Source: Croceicoccus hydrothermalis (GTDB lineage: Bacteria; Pseudomonadota; Alphaproteobacteria; Sphingomonadales; Sphingomonadaceae). Taken from it: a stretch of 64,000 nucleotides of DNA. Location of the stretch: assembly GCF_022378335.1 (NCBI RefSeq), contig NZ_JAIQCI010000007.1, forward strand, positions 1 to 64,000. The letters are read 5' to 3'. A program made the position numbers and the translations under genes. Shown one piece after another: positions 18,289 to 27,269 of this stretch. Below the pieces are notes generated by a model. That model made no database searches. It saw only the letters and a program-made list of their open reading frames with translations, and had not been told where the DNA came from. Positions within the stretch are counted from its first letter, which is position 1. Each line of letters starts with the position of its first letter.

Positions 18289-19125
18289 ATGTTCGCCAAG
18301 ACTTTTTACGCCGTGCATCCCGACATGATGGAAGGCGCCTCGAACGGGGATTTGCGTGAGCGTCATCTCGTATCCGGGCTTTTTCAGACGGGCGAGATCG
18401 TGCTCACCTATTCCCATGGGGAGCGGTTCATCATCGGCGGGGTCGTGCCCGATGCCAAATCGATCGCGCTACCCGTACAATCGGAACCGGAAAGCGCGGC
18501 AGGTCACCCCCTGCTGGAGCGGCGTGAGATGAGTGCGGTCAATATCGGCGAGGGTCCGGCAACGGTCACGGTCGACGGGCAATCGTTCGAACTTGCGCGG
18601 TTCGAAGCGCTTTACATTCCGATGGGATCGCGCGACGTCACCTTTGCGGGCGCGGGGTCGCGCATCTATCTTCTGAGCGTGCTGGCGCATGCCGCCTTTC
18701 CGCTGCGCAAGATCACCTTGTCGGACAACGAACCGATGCAGCGCGGCAGCCCCGAGGAATCGAACGACCGCACCATCCATCAGCTTATCCTGCCGCACAC
18801 CTGCGACAGCGCCTCGCTGTGCCTTGGTCTGACGCGTCTCCATCCCGGTTCGGTGTGGAACACGATGCCGCCCCATGTCCACGAACGGCGCAGCGAAATC
18901 TATCTGTATTGCGACCTCGACGACCATGACCGCGTGTTTCATTTCATGGGTCGGCCCGATGATTTGCGACACATCGTCATGGAAAACGAAGAGGCGGTGA
19001 TCAGCCCGCCCTGGTCCGTCCACATGGGGGCGGGCACGAGCAACTATGTCTTCATCTGGGCAATGGCGGGCGAAAACCAGGATTATAACGACATGAACGT
19101 CCTGGATGTGTGCCAACTGCAATAA
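18289..19125 (+). CDS. kduI: 5-dehydro-4-deoxy-D-glucuronate isomerase
   Basis: KduI converts 5-keto-4-deoxyuronate to 3-deoxy-D-glycero-2,5-hexodiulosonate in the cytoplasm. The 278-residue length equals the usual size. The zinc ligands of the family fall at the expected positions: His196 and His198 in PHVHERRSE, Glu203, and His245 in PWSVH. I chose the ATG at 18289, which is preceded by GAGGGG. It follows GH105, whose product it consumes, and precedes a hexuronate-type MFS carrier. KduD, KdgK and KdgA, needed to finish the pathway, are not in the window. Confidence 0.96.
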   Translation: MFAKTFYAVHPDMMEGASNGDLRERHLVSGLFQTGEIVLTYSHGERFIIGGVVPDAKSIALPVQSEPESAAGHPLLERREMSAVNIGEGPATVTVDGQSFELARFEALYIPMGSRDVTFAGAGSRIYLLSVLAHAAFPLRKITLSDNEPMQRGSPEESNDRTIHQLILPHTCDSASLCLGLTRLHPGSVWNTMPPHVHERRSEIYLYCDLDDHDRVFHFMGRPDDLRHIVMENEEAVISPPWSVHMGAGTSNYVFIWAMAGENQDYNDMNVLDVCQLQ

Positions 19126-19160
19126 GACGCCCGTGAACGGCGCTTGGGAGGGTTGATAGC

Positions 19161-20456
19161 GTGACAGTCACTACCTCATCCGAACCCGCGATACGAAAGG
19201 CCGGTCGCTATCGCTGGTTGATCGTCGCGCTGCTGTTCGCGGCAACCATGGTCAATTATATCGACCGCACGATGCTGGGCCTGCTTTCCCCGATGCTCGG
19301 CGACGAATTGGGTTGGAGCGAGAACGATTACGGCAATATCGTAACCGCGTTCCAAGCGGCCTATGCGGGGGGATTCCTGCTGATGGGCTGGATGATCGAC
19401 CGCTTCGGTCCGAAGATCGGGTACAGCATCGCGATCGCCATATGGACCGTGGGGCACGTCATGCACGGCTTTGCCACATCTGTGTTGTCGTTCATGATCG
19501 CGCGCATCGTCCTCGGCGTTGGCGAAGCCGGGCATTTTCCGGCGGTCGTGCGCGCGTCGAGCGAGTGGTTTCCACAAAAGGAACGCGCCTATGCGATCGG
19601 GTGGATGAACTCGGCCACGACGATCGGGGTCATCGTCACCGGGCCGACCCTGTGGTTCTTCATGACGTGGCTGGACCTGACGTGGCGCGAAACCTTCATA
19701 TATTCGGGCGCGTTCGGTGCGGCGCTCCTGCTGCTGTGGCTCTGGCTCTATAGCAATCCGCATGCGAACGGGAAGGTAAGCGACGAAGAGCTGGCGTGGA
19801 TCGAGCATGATCGAACCGAACAGGTCGAAAAGCTCGGCTGGTCGACCATCGTGCGAACCCGCGAAAGCTGGGCCTTCGCCGCGGCAAAGTTCCTGACCGA
19901 TCCGGTCTGGTTCCTGATGCTGTTCTGGCTGCCCAAATATTTTGCGTCGACATACGATGTCGATCTGTCGGTGGTTCTGTTGCCGATGGTCATCATGTAC
20001 CTCCTCTCGGACGTCGGAAGCATCGCAGGCGGCTGGACATCGTCGCGGCTGATGCAGGCGGGATTTTCCCCGAACGTGGCGCGCAAGCTCACCATGTTTT
20101 GCGCAGGCTGCTGCGTCCTGCCGCTGCTTTTCGTCAACGGGCTTGACAATATGTGGCTCGCCGTCGGTCTCATCGGACTGGCGCTGGCCGGACATCAGGC
20201 GTTTTCCTCGAACCTGTTGTCCATCCCGCCCGATATGTTTCCCCGGCGCGCGGTCGGCTCGGTCATCGGGCTGGGCGGCTTTGCCGGCGGGATCGGCGGC
20301 ATGATCATGGCGAAGTCGACCGGGCTGGTCCTCGACGCGACGGGGGGGAATTACACCATCATATTCGCGTGCTGCACCGTGGTCTATTTCCTGGCGGTGG
20401 GCGCGATCCACCTTCTTTCCTCCAGGTTGAAGCCTGTGGAGATAGTGCCCGGCTGA
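19161..20456 (+). CDS. MFS transporter, hexuronate/ACS type
   Basis: A 431-residue, 12-helix major facilitator of the anion:cation symporter type (ExuT-like). Visible marks: NYIDRTMLGLLSP in helix 1, the loop GWMIDRFGPKIGY between helices 2 and 3, and ARIVLGVGEAGHFPAVVRA. Such carriers bring hexuronates or glucarate-like acids through the inner membrane. Its place after GH105 and kduI suggests it imports the unsaturated monouronate. The start has GGGAGG upstream. Substrate is inferred from context. Confidence 0.88.
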   Translation: MTVTTSSEPAIRKAGRYRWLIVALLFAATMVNYIDRTMLGLLSPMLGDELGWSENDYGNIVTAFQAAYAGGFLLMGWMIDRFGPKIGYSIAIAIWTVGHVMHGFATSVLSFMIARIVLGVGEAGHFPAVVRASSEWFPQKERAYAIGWMNSATTIGVIVTGPTLWFFMTWLDLTWRETFIYSGAFGAALLLLWLWLYSNPHANGKVSDEELAWIEHDRTEQVEKLGWSTIVRTRESWAFAAAKFLTDPVWFLMLFWLPKYFASTYDVDLSVVLLPMVIMYLLSDVGSIAGGWTSSRLMQAGFSPNVARKLTMFCAGCCVLPLLFVNGLDNMWLAVGLIGLALAGHQAFSSNLLSIPPDMFPRRAVGSVIGLGGFAGGIGGMIMAKSTGLVLDATGGNYTIIFACCTVVYFLAVGAIHLLSSRLKPVEIVPG

Positions 20457-20534
20457 TCCGCCCGGTGAGGCGGGGACAGGCCAGGATGGGCGGGGGCTTG
20501 ATGGGCCTTGGCACCATTTGTCCTATCGTATAGT

Positions 20535-20550
20535 CGGAGTAATTACTCCG
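20535..20550. promoter_or_regulatory. 16-base perfect palindrome before the DUF4861 gene
   Basis: CGGAGTAATTACTCCG is a perfect palindrome ending 19 bases before the ATG at 20570, overlapping where a promoter start or leader would lie. It differs from the GntR-type dyad at 13950. It could be a second operator of the locus or a small RNA hairpin; there is no T run. Confidence 0.5.
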
Positions 20551-20569
20551 GGATGAAAAGAGGGTGGGG

Positions 20570-21541
20570 ATGAAGAACCTGATCGACCGGCCTGCGGGGC
20601 GTTTGCCATTGGCGGCGATGACCGGCGCCCTGTTGCTCGGCGCGGCGCCGCAAGTGCTGCTCGCAAAAGACGGTGACGATGCACGTCCGCCGCAGGCAGG
20701 CACATTGCCGCCGCCAGCCGACCGGAATGCCGCGGCCGTGGTCACGCTTGCCGATTACCGTTACGACGATCTCCTTTGGGAGAATGACCGGGCCGCATAC
20801 CGCATATACGGCCGCCCCCTCGAAGCGGCAGAGCCGCCGTCCGGCTCCGGCATCGATGCATGGGGCAAGAAGGTGCGCTGGGCGTTTGCCGACAGACAAT
20901 TGCGGACCGGCGATCAGCACAGCTTTCATGGCGAGGGCATCGATTTCTACAATGTCGGAACCGGGCGCGGCGCAGGCGGGCTCGGCATCTGGCATGACAA
21001 CAAGCTTTGGACGTCGCGCAATTACGAACGCTATCGGATCGTGTCCTCCGGCGGGGACATTGCCGATTTTTCGGTCGATTACGCACCATGGCCGGTCGAT
21101 CTCGACCGTTCGGTGCGCGAAACCCGGCGCTTTACCCTGCCGCTCGGCACGCATTTCACGCGGATGGTCTCCACCATAACGTCGAACACGGACGCGCCCT
21201 TGCTGGTCGGAATCGGCATCGGCAAACGCGCCACGGGGCCGCAGGCGGGCGAGCTTAGGGTCGATGAGAAGCGCGGCGTGCTGTCCTGGTGGGGGCCGCA
21301 GGATGGCGAACACGGGCGGATGGCGGTGGCGCTTCGCGTAGACCCCGCGATGATCGCCGAGGTGCGGCAGGATTTCGACAATCACCTCGTCATCCTGCGC
21401 GTGCGGCCGGGTGAGCCTTTCGTCTATTACGCAGGCTCGGCCTGGAGCATGGACGCGGGCGGTTTCGATACGCAAGAGAAATGGAACGCATATGCGGCGG
21501 GAGAAATGCTCGATTTCACGCCGCCGGGGGAGGGGAACTGA
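20570..21541 (+). CDS. DUF4861 domain protein, exported
   Basis: A 323-residue protein of the DUF4861 family, found in uronan-degradation loci. The N-terminus has a hydrophobic export segment (about residues 8-32, AAMTGALLLGAAPQVLLA). The body carries segments I associate with the family, such as the ENDRAAYRIYGR region near 65-76 and GIDAWGKKVRWAF. The ATG at 20570 follows AGAGGGTGGGG; a GTG six bases earlier is possible. It ends one base before the DUF2264 gene. The family's reaction is not firmly known; a role in breaking down uronan oligomers is inferred from context. Confidence 0.8.
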   Translation: MKNLIDRPAGRLPLAAMTGALLLGAAPQVLLAKDGDDARPPQAGTLPPPADRNAAAVVTLADYRYDDLLWENDRAAYRIYGRPLEAAEPPSGSGIDAWGKKVRWAFADRQLRTGDQHSFHGEGIDFYNVGTGRGAGGLGIWHDNKLWTSRNYERYRIVSSGGDIADFSVDYAPWPVDLDRSVRETRRFTLPLGTHFTRMVSTITSNTDAPLLVGIGIGKRATGPQAGELRVDEKRGVLSWWGPQDGEHGRMAVALRVDPAMIAEVRQDFDNHLVILRVRPGEPFVYYAGSAWSMDAGGFDTQEKWNAYAAGEMLDFTPPGEGN

Positions 21542-21542
21542 T

Positions 21543-22833
21543 ATGTTGAACCGCAGAATGATGCTCGGCACGATGGCTGGCGGCGCGGCGCTCGTGGGGG
21601 GGTGCCGGTTCGGCCGCCGCCCGTCAGGGGGCCACGGTCTATCCCATGGCCGACAGACCCCTGCCCGACGGGGCGAGCGACCGTGCATTCTCGCTTTCCT
21701 TGCTACAGCAGATGAGCGAGCCTGTTCTCGGCCTGATGTCGAGGGGCAGGTTGCGGCGCCAATGGACCCCGGAATTGAGCCCGAGTTGGGACGGGCGCGA
21801 TCCCGGCGTCGCCTATCTCGAAGCGTATGGGCGGCTGCTCGACGGGATTGCGCCCTGGCTCGCGCTGCCGGACGATGGAACGGCCGAGGAGCGGATGCGC
21901 GCGCGGTTCCGGGACGAAGCGTTGCAGGCCATGACCCATGCCGTCGACCCCAACAGCCCCGACTATCTGACATGGACGGGGCATGGGCAGGCGCTTGTCG
22001 ATTCCGCCTTCCTGACAAGCGCCTTGCTGCGCGCGCCGGATGCGCTGTGGGCACCGCTGGACAAGACGACGAAGCAGCGGCTCATCAAGGAGATCAAGGG
22101 GCTGAGGCGGGTCGATCCGCCGTATCAGAACTGGATGCTGTTCGCCTCGATGAACGAGGTGTTCCTGCTATCGATCGGGGAACAGTGGGATCCGATGCGG
22201 GTGCATGTATCGATACGCAAGATGCTGGAATGGTATGTCGGCGATGGCTGGTATGCCGATGGCGAACGTTTCCACTTCGACTATTACAACAGCTACGTGA
22301 TACAGCCCATGCTGGTTCAGATTCTGGCCACGCTGGTCGATGCGGGTGCCTCGATCACGAACCTCGACGTACCGGAGGAGCTGGCCCGTGCCGTCCGCCG
22401 CGAACAACGTTATGGCGAGCATCTGGAGCGGCTGATCGGTCCCGACGGTGCCTATGCCGCGATCGGGCGTTCGCTCACCTATCGCACGGCGGTGCATCAA
22501 CCTTTGGGGCAGCTGGCCTGGATGGAAAAACTGCCCGACGTGCTTCCCCAGGGGCAGGTGCGCGCGGCGACCATGGCGGCGCAGCGGCGCGTGTTCGCCG
22601 ACAAGAGCAATTTCAATGCGGACGGGTTCCTCACCATCGGCTTCGCGCGGCATCAGCCTACCCTCGGCGATGTCTATTCCAATGCGGGCAGCATGTATAT
22701 CGCCTCCGAAAGCCTGATGGCGCTGGGCCTTGGCCCGAACCATTCCTACTGGACCGATGCGCCGATGGACTGGACCATGCGGCGCGCCTTTGCCGGGCAG
22801 GATTTCCGCAAGGATTATCCGGTCGGCTACTGA
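21543..22833 (+). pseudogene. Tat-exported DUF2264 protein with a G7-tract frameshift
   Basis: The ATG at 21543 begins a twin-arginine leader (LNRRMMLGTMAGGAALVG), but the conserved body (from about 21601, ATVYPMADRPL and on to 22833) lies in the +1 frame. The switch point is a run of seven G at 21596-21602. With six G, one continuous protein of about 429 residues results: twin-arginine leader, AGSAAARQ linker and the full DUF2264 domain (for example YLTWTGHGQALVDSAFL and GDGWYADGERFHFDYYNSYV). DUF2264 proteins accompany pectin and uronan genes. The run could be a phase-variable tract, a real mutation or a sequencing error. A leaderless start at 21646 is conceivable. Confidence 0.75.
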
Positions 22834-22867
22834 ACGATGGCACCTCGTGGCGTAAGGGAGAGTATAT

Positions 22868-23884
22868 TTGTTTCACCGGTTTTCGATCACATTGCTCGCC
22901 ACATGCGCATTCGCGTTGACGGGATGCGAGCTGCCCGAACGCGCGGAACCGATGTCTGCCGCGCAAGGCGTCGCCGCATCGGGGTGCAATCCTTTGTTCC
23001 GCAATCGTTTCACGGCCGACCCCGCGCCATTGACCGTGGGCGACCGGCTCTATCTCTATGCCGGCCACGACGAAGGAGACGAGGGTTTCCGCATTGACGA
23101 GTGGGTTGCCTACTCCACCACCGACATGAAGCATTGGACCGATCACGGCGCCTTCATGAAGCCCACCGATTTCGCCTGGGCGGAGGGGGAGGCATGGGCT
23201 GCCGAAATGGTGGAGAAGGATGGCAAGTTCTACTTCTACGTCACGGTCGAACATGACGACACCCATCCCGGCAAGGCCATCGGCGTCGCGGTCGGCGATA
23301 GCCCGACCGGCCCGTTCACGGACGCGCGCGGGTCGGCGCTGATCCTCGACAACACGGACACCTGGCGCACGTGGAGCGATATCGATCCCACCGTTATGAT
23401 CGACGACGATGGTACGCCGTGGATGATGTGGGGCAATTCGAACCTGTATCTTGCCAGGTTGAAGTCCAACATGATCGAATTGGATTGTGCGCCCCGCGAA
23501 TTGAAGGTGACGAATTATCTGGAAGGGCCGTGGCTGCACAAGCGGGACGACTTTTATTATCTGACCTATGCCTCGATCAAGGAACCGGAGCAGAAGGCGG
23601 AGCGCATATCCTACGCGACCGCGCCTTCGGTCGAGGGGCCGTGGACCTATCGCGGCGAGCTAACCGGTGCGGCGCAGAACAGCTTTACAATTCACGCGGG
23701 AATCGAGGAATTCAAGGGCAACTGGTACTTCTTCTACCACAATGGTGCACAGGCTATCGCGGGACGGGAGGGGTCCGAATTCCGGCGTTCGGTGGCGGTC
23801 GAACCGCTGCATTATGGCGATGACGGCTCGATCCAACCGATCGTCCAGACACGGCAGGGCGCCGGTACTGGACCCTGTCCGTAA
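22868..23884 (+). CDS. GH43-type glycoside hydrolase lipoprotein
   Basis: A 338-residue five-bladed beta-propeller glycosidase of the GH43 type, which cuts arabinose, xylose or galactose side chains. A lipobox LTGC (Cys20) ends the signal peptide, so it is a membrane-anchored periplasmic or surface lipoprotein. Catalytic residues fit the family: Asp51 in TADPAPL as base, Asp173 in DIDPTVMID as the pKa modulator and Glu219 in NYLEGPW as the acid. The start is a TTG at 22868 with GGGAGAG upstream. It ends the polysaccharide operon. Side-chain trimming of a branched uronan such as pectin fits, but the linkage is unknown. Confidence 0.87.
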   Translation: MFHRFSITLLATCAFALTGCELPERAEPMSAAQGVAASGCNPLFRNRFTADPAPLTVGDRLYLYAGHDEGDEGFRIDEWVAYSTTDMKHWTDHGAFMKPTDFAWAEGEAWAAEMVEKDGKFYFYVTVEHDDTHPGKAIGVAVGDSPTGPFTDARGSALILDNTDTWRTWSDIDPTVMIDDDGTPWMMWGNSNLYLARLKSNMIELDCAPRELKVTNYLEGPWLHKRDDFYYLTYASIKEPEQKAERISYATAPSVEGPWTYRGELTGAAQNSFTIHAGIEEFKGNWYFFYHNGAQAIAGREGSEFRRSVAVEPLHYGDDGSIQPIVQTRQGAGTGPCP

Positions 23885-24306
23885 CGGAACAGCCGGCATC
23901 CCTGCCGCGGATGTGCATACGGCCTGTCGATCGCCAGCCGGCCCGATGGCCCGTGCGGTGTTTTTGGGGGCCACATCCGTCAGGAAACCGTGGTGGGACA
24001 GGTCCGGCCAGAGGTTCGCAGGCGACATTGACCGCCGCTGGATAAGGCGCGCGGGAGGTTCTTCCCGTTCATCGAATTTCGAACGCCCTCGCATTGGCCG
24101 TCCAACGCAAGCGACCCGGGTGCCAGCCGCCCGGGTTGATCGGCAGAACCTAATCAACCGGAGAAGGCACCTCTTGCGACCCGGAAAAGCGGTTTACATG
24201 CGACTGATGTTTCACAGGCCCGTTTTGGAATTGAATATGCGGACAGATGAAGTATTGGTTTGATCAACGGGCCATTGCGGCGCTGCATCATTTCATGGGG
24301 GTTTGA
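23885..24306. other. Intergenic stretch after the polysaccharide locus
   Basis: About 420 bases without a credible gene. A weak inverted repeat (ACCCGGG at 24114-24120 with CCCGGGT at 24130-24136) lacks a T tail and is not a convincing terminator. The right end must contain the promoter and leader of the small exported protein. Confidence 0.5.
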
Positions 24307-24855
24307 ATTCGCTTTGCGATCTCGTCTGCTTTGGTGCTTGCCGCAACTGCAGGCGGAGCGTGTGCCGTGTCGTCGCAGGTGATACCGCATGACCCTGTGG
24401 CATCGCGCGTGAACCCAGATGTTCCGCTGGCGTTTCGCGGCGTCGAACGTATGCAGATACTCTGTCTGCTTCAGGCCGAAGAGGGCGTCGCATCCGAAAC
24501 GGATCGTGCCCGGATATGCGAGATGGTTTCCCGTCTCGCGACGCATGATAACGCGATTCCGGTATCTGTAATCTCCCTTGGCGATGCGCAGGTCATGACG
24601 GCGGGACGCCTTACGCTTCTCGTTCATGCTTCCCTTGCGGTGGATGGCGGGGTGGCATTCACCATGCGGCCGTTCCGGCCCATGCTCGATGGATCTGAGG
24701 TTCTTTTCGGATCCCGCCCGCGCGTCGCACAATTCGATGATGATGCGGCGCTCGAAACGGCGATTGCTGCATCTCTCGATGAAATTCTTCCATGGCGTGC
24801 GCGCAATACGGCGCCCCGCAAAATTGACAGTCCAACCCGACGAGGAAACGAATGA
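24307..24855 (+). CDS. Small exported protein coupled to the RTX protease, unknown family
   Basis: I do not recognise this protein of about 182 residues. The frame opens directly after a TGA with ATT at 24307, five bases after GGGGG, and reads a signal peptide (IRFAISSALVLAATAGGACA). An ATT start is rare; TTG at 24331 is the alternative but would cut the signal peptide. The mature part has one or two cysteines and no membrane helix (for example VERMQILCLLQAEEGV and LLVHASLAVDGGVAF). Its stop overlaps the start of the metalloprotease gene (ATGA), so the two are translationally coupled. A periplasmic inhibitor or helper of the protease is a reasonable guess only. Confidence 0.6.
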   Translation: MRFAISSALVLAATAGGACAVSSQVIPHDPVASRVNPDVPLAFRGVERMQILCLLQAEEGVASETDRARICEMVSRLATHDNAIPVSVISLGDAQVMTAGRLTLLVHASLAVDGGVAFTMRPFRPMLDGSEVLFGSRPRVAQFDDDAALETAIAASLDEILPWRARNTAPRKIDSPTRRGNE

Positions 24856-27269
24856 CCGATTATGCAATCCGCAGCGCGATTGATTTCACCTGTCAATGTG
24901 GCGCGTGCCAGAACGGTCTCGATCCCCGGATCGAATCGGGGGTAGGCGATACGCTTACCTTGCCGGTCGATGTCCTCGATGCTTCGGCTGACGCGCTTGC
25001 GGGCACGACGGCGCCGAATGGCAAGCCGATCTGGTCGGTTGAACAGATCGCCGCGCACCTCAACCGCACGGGGGCAAGCTGGAACGACGGACCGGACCCT
25101 GCGCCGCAACGATTTGACGACGATCCGGATACGATCACCTTCGGCTTCTTTGAAAACGTGGATGAAGTGGGCGCCAACGGCTATGCCTATAACGTCGGCG
25201 AGGATGTCTACGCGCTCGACGAATATTTCAACTTCGCCTCTTTTGGAGAGGCGCAGCGCGCCGCCACGCGCGATGCCATGCAAAGCTGGGACGATGTGGC
25301 CGCAATTCGCTTTATCGAAACCGATGCCGACAACGCCGACATCAATTTTGGCAATCTCGCGAATGCGCCACAGACGCAGGCCTATGCAAGGCTGCCGTTT
25401 GCTACACTGACCGCCGACCCCGATCTCAACGCTCAGGTGCAGGGCATTGCCGGCGACGTATGGGTTTCGGCCAGCCAGGCAAGCAATTACCAACTCGACA
25501 TCGGCGGCTATGGCCTTCAGACGCTCACGCACGAGGTCGGGCATTCACTGGGACTATCGCATCCCGGTGCGTATAATGCAGCGCCCGGCGTTTCGTTTAC
25601 ATACGGGAACAATGCCGAATATTTTCAGGACAGCCGCGCCTACACCGTGATGTCCTATTTCGCCGCCGGGGCGACCGGGGCGCAGCATTTCGATTTCAAC
25701 CTGTCGACCACCGTCTATTCAGCGGTGCCATCCATTCATGACATCGCGGCAATTCAGGCGATGTACGGCGCGGATATGACGACGCGGACCGGCGATACGG
25801 TCTATGGCTTCAATTCGAATGCGGGTCGCGACTGGTACGATTTCGACAAGAACCCGGCGTCGGTCATGACGATATGGGATGCCGGCGGGAACGACACGAT
25901 CGACGCATCCGGATATGACACGAACCAGATCATCGATCTGCGCGAGGGCGCGTTGTCGAGCATCGGCGGCGTAACGCTCGCATCCGCGCTTTCGTTCGAG
26001 GAGGTGAATGCAAACCGGGCCGCGGCCGGATTGCCGCCCGTTCCACGCCAGGTCTACGATTCGAACATGGCGATTTTCGCGGCGAACCCCCGGCTTGGCG
26101 GGCTGATCGACAATGTCGGCATCGCCTATGGCGCCCAGATAGAGAACGCGATCGGCGGAAGCGGCGACGATCTGTTGATCGGCAACGGCGTCGCCAATAT
26201 CCTGAATGGCGGCGCGGGCATCGACACGGCAAGCTATCGCTATGCAACGGCGGGCATCGCGATCACGACGTCGGACCGGACCGGCCGCGGCGGCGATGCG
26301 GCGGGCGACACATATATCTCGATCGAACGGTTCGAAGGGAGCCAGTTCGCCGACGTCCTGTCGGGCGGAAATGGCCACAGGGACGATTATCTGTCCGGTC
26401 TCGGCGGAGACGATCGGATCGAGGGTCGCAACGGCAATGATACGCTGCTCGGCGGCGCGGGCGATGATTACATCGATGGCGGCGAGCACGACGATTTCCT
26501 GGACGGCGGCGAGGGGAACGATACGCTGCTCGGCTCCAACGGGAAGGACACGATCTATGGCGGCGCCGGTAACGATTACATCGACGGCGGAGAGCACGAC
26601 GATCAGCTTTTTGGCGGCAGCGGCGACGATCAGATTTTCGGCCGCAACGGGAAGGACACTATCTCCGGTGGGGCAGGCGACGATTTCATCGATGCCGGCG
26701 AACATGACGACGTCGTAGATGGCGGCGAGGGCGATGATATCATCATGGGCCGCAATGGACGTGACGTTCTGACAGGCGGAGAGGGTAACGACTACCTCGA
26801 TGGCGGCGAGCATGACGATTTCCTGGACGGCGGCGAGGGTGACGATCACCTCATCGGTGGCAATGGTCGCGATACGCTGATCGGCGGGGCCGGCAATGAC
26901 GTGCTCGAAGGGGGGCAGCACGATGACTTGCTGATCGGTGGCGAAGGGGCCGACGTCATGACAGGCGGTCAGGGTCGCGATACGTTCCTGTTCGAAACGG
27001 CGGATGGCGCGACCGACCTGATAACCGACTTCGAAACCCGTCAGGACCGTATCGATCTCAGCAAGCTGGACGCCGTGTCTGGCACCGATGCGCTCGACCG
27101 TTTCACCTGGATCGGATCGGAGGAGTTCACGGGCACCGCAGGCGAGCTTCGTTCCTTTGCCGAAGATGGGGAGTTTTTCCTGGCCGGAGATGTCGATGGC
27201 GACGGGTCGGCGGACCTTTTGATCGTATCGACAACGCAAATACACCAATCCGACATCGTTTTCGCCTGA
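24852..27269 (+). CDS. Serralysin-like RTX metalloprotease (M10)
   Basis: An 805-residue zinc protease. The metzincin site HEVGHSLGLSHP is at residues 227-238, and the Met-turn VMSYF at 266-270. From about 435 to 725 calcium-binding nonapeptides (GGxGxDxxx) form a beta-roll, with a 36-residue higher-order period in which every fourth repeat starts GGEHDD. The C-terminus ends in hydrophobic DIVFA like a type I secretion signal, and there is no N-terminal signal peptide. An unusual CQCGAC cluster sits at residues 14-19 in the pro-region. No ABC/HlyD/TolC secretion genes are nearby. The gene is coupled to the small exported protein upstream. The extracellular substrate is unknown. Confidence 0.94.
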   Translation: MTDYAIRSAIDFTCQCGACQNGLDPRIESGVGDTLTLPVDVLDASADALAGTTAPNGKPIWSVEQIAAHLNRTGASWNDGPDPAPQRFDDDPDTITFGFFENVDEVGANGYAYNVGEDVYALDEYFNFASFGEAQRAATRDAMQSWDDVAAIRFIETDADNADINFGNLANAPQTQAYARLPFATLTADPDLNAQVQGIAGDVWVSASQASNYQLDIGGYGLQTLTHEVGHSLGLSHPGAYNAAPGVSFTYGNNAEYFQDSRAYTVMSYFAAGATGAQHFDFNLSTTVYSAVPSIHDIAAIQAMYGADMTTRTGDTVYGFNSNAGRDWYDFDKNPASVMTIWDAGGNDTIDASGYDTNQIIDLREGALSSIGGVTLASALSFEEVNANRAAAGLPPVPRQVYDSNMAIFAANPRLGGLIDNVGIAYGAQIENAIGGSGDDLLIGNGVANILNGGAGIDTASYRYATAGIAITTSDRTGRGGDAAGDTYISIERFEGSQFADVLSGGNGHRDDYLSGLGGDDRIEGRNGNDTLLGGAGDDYIDGGEHDDFLDGGEGNDTLLGSNGKDTIYGGAGNDYIDGGEHDDQLFGGSGDDQIFGRNGKDTISGGAGDDFIDAGEHDDVVDGGEGDDIIMGRNGRDVLTGGEGNDYLDGGEHDDFLDGGEGDDHLIGGNGRDTLIGGAGNDVLEGGQHDDLLIGGEGADVMTGGQGRDTFLFETADGATDLITDFETRQDRIDLSKLDAVSGTDALDRFTWIGSEEFTGTAGELRSFAEDGEFFLAGDVDGDGSADLLIVSTTQIHQSDIVFA

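Noticed and set aside
26400-27000. Regular DNA repeats resembling a repeat array
   Set aside because: They encode the RTX nonapeptides of the metalloprotease, vary in sequence, and have no spacer structure like a CRISPR.
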